Of a DNA stretch of 64,000 bases, positions 39,772 to 47,652 are shown in pieces. A program made the translations under genes and the position numbers. Source of the DNA: Shewanella metallivivens (lineage in GTDB: Bacteria > Pseudomonadota > Gammaproteobacteria > Enterobacterales > Shewanellaceae). Under the pieces are notes generated by a model. It made no database searches. It was not told the origin of the DNA and saw only the letters and a program-made list of their open reading frames with translations. The stretch covers positions 229,289 through 293,288 of the forward strand of contig NZ_JAQQPZ010000001.1 of assembly GCF_028750675.1 (NCBI RefSeq), given 5' to 3'. Each line of letters opens with the position of its first letter. Positions within the stretch are counted from its first letter, which is position 1.

Positions 39772-41037
39772 TTATTGCTTAACATTATCTGCATCGGCTT
39801 CTGTTCTTGGGTCCATTTCATAAGCCGTTGGACTGGCCATGTCGGTGACAGCCCGAAAGCTTTCTTTGGTTTCGAGGCTTGCCGGGATTGTGTGGCTACG
39901 GCGTCTTAATAGCACGATGATAAAAAAGGTGGCAAGGCATACACTGGTAAAGGCGTATAGCCCTTGAGCACCTATGATCCCCATAGCAAGTGATGCGATT
40001 GGTGCACCTATGGCAGACGATAAGCCAAGCGTGATGAGCATGGCACTGCTTATTTCAACAAAATCTTCTGAGGTCGCGTTGTCGTTAGCGTGAGCTAAGC
40101 ATATTGCGTACAACGTCATACAGGTTCCTCCCCAAAAAAAGGCTGAAATTGCAGCAGGCCAACCGCCAAAGGTGTTGACAACGTAGGGAAGGCCGATAAA
40201 TAACAGTGACACCAAAGCACCTGCCAGCGCTGTCAACATCAAGACACTTCGTCGATCAAAACGGTCAGAAAACTTGCCCAAAGGTACCTGAAAACAAGCA
40301 CCACCAAGCACTGTTGCGGATAAAAATGCGCCCAATTGAATACTGTTAAAACCATTATCTTTAGCGTAAATAGGGGCTAAAGCCCAAAATGCACCTGTGA
40401 CAAAGCCTGCCACCACCGCGCCAATCAATGCAACATGAGAGTGTTGCCACACCTTAGGCATATTCAACTTGACTTGTTTTACCACCGCAGGTGCTGATGA
40501 ACGTGTTAGTGACACCGGAATAATGGCGATAGAGATAAAAATAGCGGCAAGACCAAATAGCATCGATTCACGCTCGCTGCCTAAATTAAACAGTTGTTGG
40601 CCACACATCACCATGACTAGATTTAATGTGGTGTAAATAGACAATATTGAACCTCGGTTACTTGCTGATGATGTACCGTTTAACCAACTTTCGATAATCA
40701 TATATAAGCCAGAAATCATCACTCCTATTAAGAATCTCAACAACATCCAACTGTAAAACTCGGGCAGTAAAGGAAACAGTAAAATGACGACAGAGTAACA
40801 GGTTGCCAATACTGCAAAACTTCGAATATGGCCCACTCGTTTTAACATCAAGGGTGTGGCCAAACAGCCAGAAACAAATCCCAAAAAGTATCCTGAACCC
40901 GTTAATGCCACTTGTGTATCACTAAAACCAGCACCACTGGCTGCAATGGGCAGTAATGTGAGCAATAAACCATGGCCAAGAATTAAAAATGCATTCGATA
41001 TGAGTAATGCTGAAAGTGGGATTAATGCGTTTAACAT
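39772..41037 (-). CDS. MFS transporter (YcaD-like)
   Basis: A 421-residue major-facilitator protein with 12 predicted helices. The first half has LMLKRVGHIRSFAV between helices 2 and 3 and the second half has the matching GKFSDRFDRRSVLML, the classical GxxxDRxGRR-like loop. The helix-4 motif RFLIGVMISGLYMIIESWLN with a conserved ESWLN is typical of the YcaD/sialic-acid-transporter-like group in marine bacteria. The C-terminal 30 residues are polar and cytosolic. Substrate unknown. It stands alone on the minus strand. Confidence 0.88.
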   Translation of the reverse strand: MLNALIPLSALLISNAFLILGHGLLLTLLPIAASGAGFSDTQVALTGSGYFLGFVSGCLATPLMLKRVGHIRSFAVLATCYSVVILLFPLLPEFYSWMLLRFLIGVMISGLYMIIESWLNGTSSASNRGSILSIYTTLNLVMVMCGQQLFNLGSERESMLFGLAAIFISIAIIPVSLTRSSAPAVVKQVKLNMPKVWQHSHVALIGAVVAGFVTGAFWALAPIYAKDNGFNSIQLGAFLSATVLGGACFQVPLGKFSDRFDRRSVLMLTALAGALVSLLFIGLPYVVNTFGGWPAAISAFFWGGTCMTLYAICLAHANDNATSEDFVEISSAMLITLGLSSAIGAPIASLAMGIIGAQGLYAFTSVCLATFFIIVLLRRRSHTIPASLETKESFRAVTDMASPTAYEMDPRTEADADNVKQ

Positions 41038-41712
41038 GTGACTCCAATAGGTTGCTTATGCAGTAAATGATTAATTTACATGGTAAGAACCAAGGTTGAT
41101 TGTCATAAGATCAGAATTAGCCCTAGGGCCTGTTTGATTAAGCTCAATAGCGCATTCTGGTACAACGCTGCGTGCGACATAACACAGAACGGGGCGATGA
41201 TGTTGCAAGACACGCCAGTGGTTATTGCTTAAATAGCCTGCGATAGCACATTTCAGTGCGACATAAAATGAAAGGAAGATTTATGCCAAGTCTAGGGGTA
41301 ATATTTTTACATTTTGAATCATGGTCTTGAGGTTTTTTCAGTGATTTTTTTGTGCAGATGTCTATGACAATGGTGTAATGTTGAGCAGCATTGCACCGAA
41401 ATCGAACAATATTGACCCTTTATATCTATCAACATGGCTAAATTAATTGTTGTTATTGGATTTGCTCACAAAGAGGTTAAATTGTAAGTTTATTCGGGCT
41501 ATGTTTGCCTATATTAGATCTGCTGAGTTGAAAATAATGTGCAAGCCTAATCACGTATCTTACCGTTTTAAGTCGTTACTATGCCTGTTTGCCAGGGCGT
41601 GATAATTGCGCCCAGGCAACTGATTTTGATACTCAATTATTGCTTGACTGCGTATTGCTACAGGTTAGCGATTAAACTCAACTTTACTTATGTGCAATTA
41701 GAGGAACTCGGT
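41038..41712. other. Non-coding stretch between the MFS and GNAT genes
   Basis: No convincing gene in about 670 bp. At 41123-41138 the sequence CTAGGGCCTGTTTGAT resembles the end of the MITE at 29880 and may be a decayed end. The forward frame from 41581 that runs into the GNAT gene is not expected to be translated upstream of 41713. Confidence 0.45.
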
Positions 41713-42150
41713 TTGAACATTGAAATTATTGACCAAGAAGCCAACGATGTGGTGGGTCAACTCACTGCTGGTTTGCGTCAATTTAACGTTGAACATTTAG
41801 GTGATGAGGCAACACAACCACTGACAATCGTTGCAAGAAACACTACAGGTGACATTGTTGGTGGCGTAGTAGGGCGAACTATTTACAAAAACTTGCTGAT
41901 TAATTTGGTGTGGATTGATGCACATTATAGAGGGCAAGGCTTAGGTCAAAAGTTGATGCAGGTAGCACAAACGCAAGCCATTAAGCGGGGGTGTCTGATT
42001 GCACAACTTGATACCCTGGATTTTCAAGCGCCAGGGTTTTATCAAAAATTAGGTTTTATCATCATAGGCACTGTGCCTAAATTTCCGGGTAGCCCTGAGC
42101 GTTATTTTATGATGAAACACCTGTCTTGCAACGAAACCAACGAGGGTTAA
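41713..42150 (+). CDS. GNAT family N-acetyltransferase
   Basis: A protein of 145 residues with the GNAT fold. The acetyl-CoA pyrophosphate loop is RGQGLG in WIDAHYRGQGLGQKLM (about residues 70-85), followed by the AQLDTLDFQAPGFYQKLGF strand-helix region usual in the C-terminal half. Substrate unknown. The start is taken as TTG at 41713 because GAGG precedes it by about nine bases and it gives the normal beginning MNIEIIDQEA; the frame stays open upstream to an ATG at 41581, which would add an unlikely 44 residues. The next gene begins immediately after its stop codon. Confidence 0.78.
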   Translation: MNIEIIDQEANDVVGQLTAGLRQFNVEHLGDEATQPLTIVARNTTGDIVGGVVGRTIYKNLLINLVWIDAHYRGQGLGQKLMQVAQTQAIKRGCLIAQLDTLDFQAPGFYQKLGFIIIGTVPKFPGSPERYFMMKHLSCNETNEG

Positions 42151-42525
42151 ATGGATCTCAATCAAGTCACTTTACCTGTATTTGACATGAAAAAAGCGGT
42201 AGCCTTTTATCAAGTCTTGGGGTTTACCTTAATCGTTGATACGCCACATTATGCGCGCTTTGAATGCCCGATGGGGCAGAGTACATTTTCGTTATCATTA
42301 GCGCCTGAATCGACGATGAATGGCGCGGTGATTTACTTTGAGCATGAAAAGTTAGATACCTGGGTAGATGACTTGTTAGCAAAAGATATAGAGTTTGCTC
42401 AACTCCCAACTGATGAAGCGTATTTGTGGCGAGAGGCGGTATTGTTTGACCCGAGTGGTAATAAGTTGAAGTTGTACTGGGCGGGAGAGAATCGTTTAAA
42501 TCCGCCTTGGCGAGTTAATTCATAA
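42151..42525 (+). CDS. VOC family protein (bleomycin-resistance-like)
   Basis: A 124-residue vicinal-oxygen-chelate protein: N-terminal module QVTLPVFDMKKAVAFYQVLGF and C-terminal module WREAVLFDPSGNKLKLYWAGENR. The WREAxxxDPxGNxLxL ending is characteristic of bleomycin-resistance/glyoxalase-like proteins, but binding specificity cannot be inferred. The ATG abuts the stop codon of the GNAT gene (TAAATG), so the two are translated from one mRNA. The 120 bp downstream hold no clear terminator. Confidence 0.82.
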   Translation: MDLNQVTLPVFDMKKAVAFYQVLGFTLIVDTPHYARFECPMGQSTFSLSLAPESTMNGAVIYFEHEKLDTWVDDLLAKDIEFAQLPTDEAYLWREAVLFDPSGNKLKLYWAGENRLNPPWRVNS

Positions 42526-42645
42526 ACCGGAGCGAGCCGCTGCCAGAGTTTACTATACTGCGTTGTGGTTAGGTGTAATGACGTTATCGTAATGTTAATG
42601 GGGGGGCTAAGCGATGTGCTGTCGCATTAACCCCATCATAATCAG

Positions 42646-43304
42646 TTATAACTCGATGAAGATATCTTCAAGTGCTAAACGTGCTTTAGGTAGACCGTGA
42701 TTATAGTCTTCGCCATCCATGTGATAACCCATGGCTAAGGCCACGTCACATACATAACCCTCTAATTCGTGTTCAAACTCTTTACCAATTAAGGTGGCAT
42801 CGACACCTTCCATTGGGGTTGAATCAATCCCTAAACGTGCCAGTACATGCAAAGTATTACCTAAGGCTATGTAGGTTTGTGCTTTAGTCCAGTAGCCGTT
42901 ATAACCACTTTCATCAGTATTAACCTCTGCAAAGGTAAACCCACCATTGAGCATATTATCAAACATCTCAGCCGGTAAATGGCCTGAGCTGACTTCGATA
43001 TCCACTACTTTTTTGTACTGTTCTTTAGTAAAACGAGGATTGTAAGCAAATAAAATAATATGTGATGCCGCTTTTGCATGGTGTTGGTTAAATTGATACA
43101 TGTTGGCATAAGTGTCATGAAAACGCTGCTTGGCTTCATCACTTTCTATAATGATAAATTTCCATGGTTGTGCATTAATTGAAGAGGCAGATAAACGCAT
43201 TGCTTCTTTTAGCACGTCCATATCTTCAACAGATATACGTTTGCTTGGGTCATATTTTTTGCAGTATAGCGGTTGTTTAGATCTTGAATGATTTGATGAG
43301 ACAT
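42646..43304 (-). pseudogene. Nitroreductase-family NAD(P)H oxidoreductase with a -1 frameshift
   Basis: From 43221 downstream the frame encodes 191 residues of a NfsB-like FMN nitroreductase (MRLSASSINAQPWKFIIIES, then GYNGYWTKAQTYIALGN and GVDATLIGKEFE). The family's first ~28 residues are encoded further upstream in another frame: an ATG at 43304 reads MSHQIIQDLNNRYTA, then at a run of six A (43255-43260) the frame must move by -1 to continue KKYDPSKRISVED. One missing A in the run, a sequencing error, or recoding at A-AAA-AAT would explain it. Without correction the N-terminus that helps bind FMN is lost. The gene is alone on the minus strand. Confidence 0.85.
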
Positions 43305-43625
43305 GTTTTTCTCCACATTAATATTTAAGCACACACTTTGATGTTTTATAAACGAATTGTGATAGCGAACTAAAGCCTGTAGCTTTCTAAGTTGTGTGGA
43401 TAATAAAGGTCATCACGCCGAATAGACATATTCATATCGTCCAATTATTATGGATAAATAGGTCCACAATAAGCTGTCTTACGACACAGCAACAAGGGCA
43501 TTTGTAACCAAATGTTAAGCGAAGATGTCACTCATTAGGGTTAAGTGTGCAAATAAGCGATAGGCGTTAGTGTGAGCCGGGTAGGCGGTTTTACAAGGTG
43601 TGAAGCGTTGTTTAATACGCGAGGC
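43305..43625. other. Intergenic stretch without a recognisable gene
   Basis: About 320 bp separating the nitroreductase promoter region from the end of the metallopeptidase gene. It contains loosely repeated TGGATAAT/TTATGGATAA words but no feature I can name. Confidence 0.4.
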
Positions 43626-44267
43626 TTAAGCGTAAGGCGATTGCCCTGCTTCTTCGGCGACAAGCCATACTCGCATATCAAACTCGAGCTGATGATAGTC
43701 TGGCAGCATAAAGGTGCATAATTGATAGAAGGCTTTGTTGTGGTCTTTTTCTCGCAGATGGGCGAGTTCATGCACCACCACCATTTGCAACAGTTCAAAT
43801 GGGATCTGCTTTAAGCGTGATGAGATACGGATTTCATTTTTAGCTTTCACTTTACCGCCTTGGCGTCGATTGACATAAGAATGTAACCCAAGTGCGTGGT
43901 GGCTGACGTTAATTTTTTCGTCAAAAATCACTTTGGCTAATGGATCCGATTGGCGCATATAGGTGTTTTTCAACTCGATGGTCATATCATACAAGGCTTT
44001 GTCAGTGCGGATATCGTGCACGCGCGGGTAGCGACTTAAAAAATGTGCGCCTAATGCATTAGTATCAACCAATTGACGTATTTGCTCGACGATGTCAGCG
44101 CGATAACCGCTCAAGAAGCGTAATGCACTGAGCTCACTCTGACGCTGTTTAATATCAGCGCTGGTAATGAGTTTGCTCATGTCTGTTTTGGGCTTTAATG
44201 CTTGGCTTGCCGATTTTAGTGGCATTTTAGGCGGAGCTTGACGGTTTTTAGGTTTGTTGTCTGACAT
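43626..44267 (-). CDS. YgjP-type (DUF45) metallopeptidase
   Basis: A 213-residue cytosolic protein with the zinc motif HELAHLREKDH near residues 165-175 (HExxH with a third ligand six residues on), preceded by VVVHE as in YgjP/WLM and M48-like domains. The first ~35 residues are basic and proline-rich. The family is proposed to be a metal-dependent peptidase; its substrate is unknown. It lies downstream of the DUF3010 gene in the same direction, separated by a long stem-loop at 44306-44353. Confidence 0.82.
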   Translation of the reverse strand: MSDNKPKNRQAPPKMPLKSASQALKPKTDMSKLITSADIKQRQSELSALRFLSGYRADIVEQIRQLVDTNALGAHFLSRYPRVHDIRTDKALYDMTIELKNTYMRQSDPLAKVIFDEKINVSHHALGLHSYVNRRQGGKVKAKNEIRISSRLKQIPFELLQMVVVHELAHLREKDHNKAFYQLCTFMLPDYHQLEFDMRVWLVAEEAGQSPYA

Positions 44268-44305
44268 GAGTGCAATTTGCGTACTAAAGTAAAGTGAGTG
44301 GTAAT

Positions 44306-44353
44306 GACATGATAGTGGGTTACTGATTATTGCAGTAACGCCACTATCATGTC
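44306..44353. terminator. Long 20-bp stem-loop between the DUF3010 and YgjP-type genes
   Basis: GACATGATAGTGG and GTTACTG pair with CAGTAAC and CCACTATCATGTC, leaving a seven-base loop and one bulged base. It begins seven bases after the DUF3010 stop codon. It lacks a T tract on either strand, so it may be a factor-dependent terminator, an mRNA-stabilising or RNase III-type structure, or a mobile palindromic unit. Confidence 0.6.
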
Positions 44354-44359
44354 GCAGAC

Positions 44360-44797
44360 TTACGCTTTACCAAAGATAATGCGGTTGTGTTGTACATAAG
44401 CCACATCAAACGCGTTTTGTTGTACGCGCTTAAGATCTAACGATTCAAAATCAACCTGCGGTGGATTACGCTTTAACTGCTCTTTAATCGCAACGGGGCT
44501 AATGAGGTTAACGGGAAGCTCAGTTAATTGAATCGCAGCTTCAAGTTTAAAACTGGTGGCGCTACCGGCTAATTTACCTTTTTGTTCACGTTCAATAATG
44601 ACAATTTGATCAACTTTGTAATCTTCCATTAGTTTGTGGAATGCAAAGTGAAACTCACGAATACTCTCAGTTTCATTTGAGTTTGATACGCTAAAAGACA
44701 CTTTACGACACGCGGGTACGTTGAAGGTTTCGCCTTCATAAGTCAGCATGCTGATAATGGCTTCGCCACCCTTTAATTCTACACCACAAATTTTCAT
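44360..44797 (-). CDS. DUF3010 family protein
   Basis: A cytosolic protein of 145 residues beginning MKICGVELKGGEAIISMLTY, which I recognise as DUF3010, a small gammaproteobacterial family without known function. The fold looks RNase H/ActA-like: alternating strands with EDYKVDQIVIIEREQKGKLAG in the middle, reminiscent of ribonuclease H-like nuclease cores, but this is only a suggestion. The ATG at 44797 is chosen because AAGGA lies seven bases before it; the frame stays open 28 codons upstream without a good ribosome-binding site. Confidence 0.82.
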   Translation of the reverse strand: MKICGVELKGGEAIISMLTYEGETFNVPACRKVSFSVSNSNETESIREFHFAFHKLMEDYKVDQIVIIEREQKGKLAGSATSFKLEAAIQLTELPVNLISPVAIKEQLKRNPPQVDFESLDLKRVQQNAFDVAYVQHNRIIFGKA

Positions 44798-44932
44798 GTT
44801 AATCCTTACTGTTTCTATACTGCACACCCATTTACGCAGATGTGCCGTTGTGCTTTGAGTTGCGCAAATAGTCGTGCGCATCCTTTTATATTGTGTGCTT
44901 AAAAGACGTTTATTGTTCCAAATTGAGGATAT

Positions 44933-46288
44933 TTAGTCTTCTGAGCTGTTATTTTCTTCAATAATTTGAATGGGTTTGGCTTTACGGCGCATTGGTGCGT
45001 CACCAACGTCAACACCGGTAATAAAGCGTTTGTCGCGCTTAGGTGCGGGTTGTGCCTTTTTGGCCTTACTGGCTTTATTGCCTGGTGCGACCTTGGTTTT
45101 GCTGGTGGCAGTTTTACCCGTAGTTGGTTTATCTTTTAAGCCACTGAATTTGGCTTTCATGCCCTCGATAACAGTGAGGTCAAAGTTTTTACGTAAAAAT
45201 AGCTGCACTTTTTTAAAGCTGTCCCAATCTTTAGGGCCAACAAACGAGATTGCATCACCTTTAGCGCCAGCACGACCCGTTCGGCCAATGCGGTGTACGT
45301 ATTCTTCTGCAAATTTTGGCATGTCAAAGTTAATCACTAATGACACGTTAACTAAATCTAACCCACGCGATGCCACATCGGTGGTGACCAGTATTTGTGA
45401 CTGACCACGGGCAAACTTGTCCATAATTTGATTACGCGCAGATTGCTTTAAGTCGCCACTCAGTGCTGAAGTGGCAAATCCTTGCGATGCAAGTAAAGTG
45501 GCTAAACGGTCTGTGTCGGCACGTGTTGCAGTAAAGATGATCACCTGCTTGTGCTGTTCTTGCTTAAGAATGTGTTGTAACAGCGCTTGTTTGTGGTCTA
45601 AGTGATCCGCAAGGATGATGCGCTGCACAATATCTTTATGCTCAGTGTACGACTCACCAATAGCTACATGGCTTGGCGTTTTAAGTAAAGTAGCAGCAAT
45701 TTCGTTGATGCTGTCATGGTCTAGGGTGGCAGAGAACATTAACGTTTGGCGACGCTTATGATCAGCTGCATTGTTAATGGCTTTTAACTGCGGTGCAAAG
45801 CCTAGGTCTAGCATACGGTCTGCTTCATCAAGTACCAGCAATTCAAGCCCGTTTAAATACAAATGGCGTTGTTGTAGGTGATCGGCAATACGACCGGGTG
45901 TAGCCACAATAAAGTGTGGGTCACGCGCTAATGCTTTAGCTTGGTCGTTAAAATTTTCACCGCCTAAAACGCTAATGGCTTTGTATTGGGTGTTGGCGAC
46001 TAATAAACGCAGTTGCCCATAGACTTGCTGGGCTAATTCGCGCGTTGGCAGTAGTACTAATACGCGCGGATCTTTTTTAGACAACGCTTTTGTTGAGATA
46101 ACTCGTTGCATAGCAGGCAATAAAAACGCCAAAGTTTTACCTGAACCTGTTTTAGACGAGGCCATTAAATCTTTACCTGATAAGGCTATGGGCAGTGCTT
46201 GTGCTTGAACATCGGTCGGCGTCGTAATGCCAAGGTGTTTTAAACTGTCAAGCAGGCGCTTGTCCAACGAGAAATCGGTAAATTGCAA
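44933..46288 (-). CDS. DEAD-box ATP-dependent RNA helicase (SrmB/RhlE-like)
   Basis: A 451-residue RNA helicase. The Q motif region is FSLDKRLLDSLKHLG...TDVQ, motif I is ASSKTGSGKT (about 43-52), Ia PTRELAQQ, II DEAD (in VLDEADRMLDLGF), III SAT, IV IIFTATRADTD, V TTDVASRGLDL and VI HRIGRTGRAG. The C-terminal ~90 residues are a basic lysine/alanine-rich tail for RNA binding. Close relatives act in ribosome assembly (SrmB) or RNA turnover (RhlE); the tail and cold-marine setting fit either, so no symbol is given. It is divergent from the patatin-like gene. Confidence 0.94.
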   Translation of the reverse strand: MQFTDFSLDKRLLDSLKHLGITTPTDVQAQALPIALSGKDLMASSKTGSGKTLAFLLPAMQRVISTKALSKKDPRVLVLLPTRELAQQVYGQLRLLVANTQYKAISVLGGENFNDQAKALARDPHFIVATPGRIADHLQQRHLYLNGLELLVLDEADRMLDLGFAPQLKAINNAADHKRRQTLMFSATLDHDSINEIAATLLKTPSHVAIGESYTEHKDIVQRIILADHLDHKQALLQHILKQEQHKQVIIFTATRADTDRLATLLASQGFATSALSGDLKQSARNQIMDKFARGQSQILVTTDVASRGLDLVNVSLVINFDMPKFAEEYVHRIGRTGRAGAKGDAISFVGPKDWDSFKKVQLFLRKNFDLTVIEGMKAKFSGLKDKPTTGKTATSKTKVAPGNKASKAKKAQPAPKRDKRFITGVDVGDAPMRRKAKPIQIIEENNSSED

Positions 46289-46478
46289 AGGTAAATCCCC
46301 TAAAAAATGATAGCCACGGATTATAGCTGTTTCACCGTGCTATAGCCAACAAGAGTCGCTTTCGTTATGCTATTTTTTGACAGTCATCATTTGTATGTCA
46401 AATCGATAGGAAGATGGTTTTTTCCATAAACGATTAACGTTGAGTGATGGTTACCATAGTGTGTTGAAAGGAATAAAT

Positions 46479-47423
46479 ATGACAAAGCCGACGGTCGGAT
46501 TAGCTTTAGGCAGCGGCGCCGCAAAAGGTTGGGCGCATATTGGGGTCTTAAATGGATTAGCCTCGTTAAATATTTATCCAGATAAAATCGCTGGCTGCTC
46601 TGTGGGCGCATTGGTTGGGGCTGCTTATGCCAATGAACATTTAGCTGAACTCGAAACCTGGGTCAGTGGTTTTTCTAGCTGGGATGTGCTCGGGCTAATG
46701 GATTTAGGCTGGCGTAAAGGCGGATTAATTAGCGGCGAAAAAGTGTTTGATGTTTTAGCGGGTCGTATTGGCGATCTCAACATTGAACAGCTCAAACGTC
46801 CTTTTGCCGCCGTGGCGACTGATTTATATTCTGGCCAAGAAATTTGGTTCAGAGAAGGGGACTTACGTCATGCCGTGCGAGCATCATGCTCGATGCCGGG
46901 TTTTTTACCTCCAGTTCAACAAGACAATCGGTGGTTAGTCGATGGCGCGGTGGTTAACCCTGTACCTGTGTCGTTGTGCCGGGCCATGGGCGTTGATATT
47001 GTTATCGCCGTCGATCTAAACGGTCATCGCCGTGGTCATATGCACATGTTGCCAGAGCAAATTAAAAGTCGCCAACCTAAGCCATCAGAACCCATAGCAG
47101 AAAAAAAGCAACTTGAGTCGGGGTTTATGGACTTATGGGGCAAAGGTAAAGACTACATGAGTGGGTTAACCGATAAGTTTTCGCTTGGCGGCAGTAAATC
47201 ACATCCTGGGATGATTGCGGTCATGTCGCAATCGATGGACATTCTTGAGCAGCGTCATAAACGGTCTCGCTTAATGGGCGAGCCGCCTGATATTTGCATC
47301 GTGCCCGATGTTGCCGACATTGGCACCATGGAATTTCATCGAGCTAAAGAAGCCATCAAAGCGGGTGAAGCCGCAGTTCATGACATTGCCCATTTGTTAG
47401 AAGCAACATTATCTGGGCGTTAA
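46479..47423 (+). CDS. Patatin-like phospholipase family protein (RssA-like)
   Basis: A 314-residue serine hydrolase of the patatin/RssA kind. The oxyanion-hole glycine loop is GSGAAKGWAHIG (about residues 9-20), the nucleophile is in GCSVGA (GxSxG, about 40-45) and the dyad aspartate is in VDGAVVNP (about 155). The substrate is presumed to be a lipid acyl ester but is untested. The ATG at 46479 with GAAAGGA upstream is the natural start; an in-frame ATG at 46440 lacks a site. It ends in a hairpin terminator before nrdD. Confidence 0.9.
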   Translation: MTKPTVGLALGSGAAKGWAHIGVLNGLASLNIYPDKIAGCSVGALVGAAYANEHLAELETWVSGFSSWDVLGLMDLGWRKGGLISGEKVFDVLAGRIGDLNIEQLKRPFAAVATDLYSGQEIWFREGDLRHAVRASCSMPGFLPPVQQDNRWLVDGAVVNPVPVSLCRAMGVDIVIAVDLNGHRRGHMHMLPEQIKSRQPKPSEPIAEKKQLESGFMDLWGKGKDYMSGLTDKFSLGGSKSHPGMIAVMSQSMDILEQRHKRSRLMGEPPDICIVPDVADIGTMEFHRAKEAIKAGEAAVHDIAHLLEATLSGR

Positions 47424-47430
47424 TCTGCAA

Positions 47431-47484
47431 CAACAGGCCATACATCCAGCATGGTACCTAGATGTGGCCTGTTGAGCATTTTTA
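47431..47484 (+). terminator. Intrinsic terminator after the patatin-like gene
   Basis: CAACAGGCCA plus ACATC pair with GATGT plus GGCCTGTTG around a loop, followed by CATTTTTAGC. It ends 90 bp before the NrdR boxes. Confidence 0.8.
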
Positions 47485-47574
47485 GCACCAGTAAATTCAA
47501 CAATACTGTTATACCCGCCAGTCTGCTTTCTTATGATCTGGATCAAAGAAGCTTATCCCGATATAGCGCCTAAT

Positions 47575-47621
47575 ACACATCATATAGTGTTAATTGATTA
47601 TGCTGCGCCGATATATGGTGT
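47575..47621 (+). promoter_or_regulatory. Tandem NrdR boxes upstream of nrdD
   Basis: Two 16-bp boxes, ACACATCATATAGTGT (47575-47590) and CGCCGATATATGGTGT (47606-47621), resemble the NrdR consensus ACACTATATATAGTGT. Their starts are 31 bp apart, i.e. three helical turns, which is the typical spacing of NrdR box pairs. They lie just before the nrdD start at 47653, so repression by dATP-bound NrdR is expected. Confidence 0.82.
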
Positions 47622-47652
47622 TTTACGCAGCATTCAGAAAAAGGTGAATTGT

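Noticed and set aside
41123..41138. CTAGGGCCTGTTTGAT as a further full MITE copy
   Set aside because: Only about 14 bases resemble the element end and no matching right end lies within the next 400 bp; kept as a possible relic only.
41581..41712. An upstream ATG start for the GNAT acetyltransferase
   Set aside because: It would add 44 residues with no similarity to the family and has no ribosome-binding site, whereas TTG at 41713 has one.
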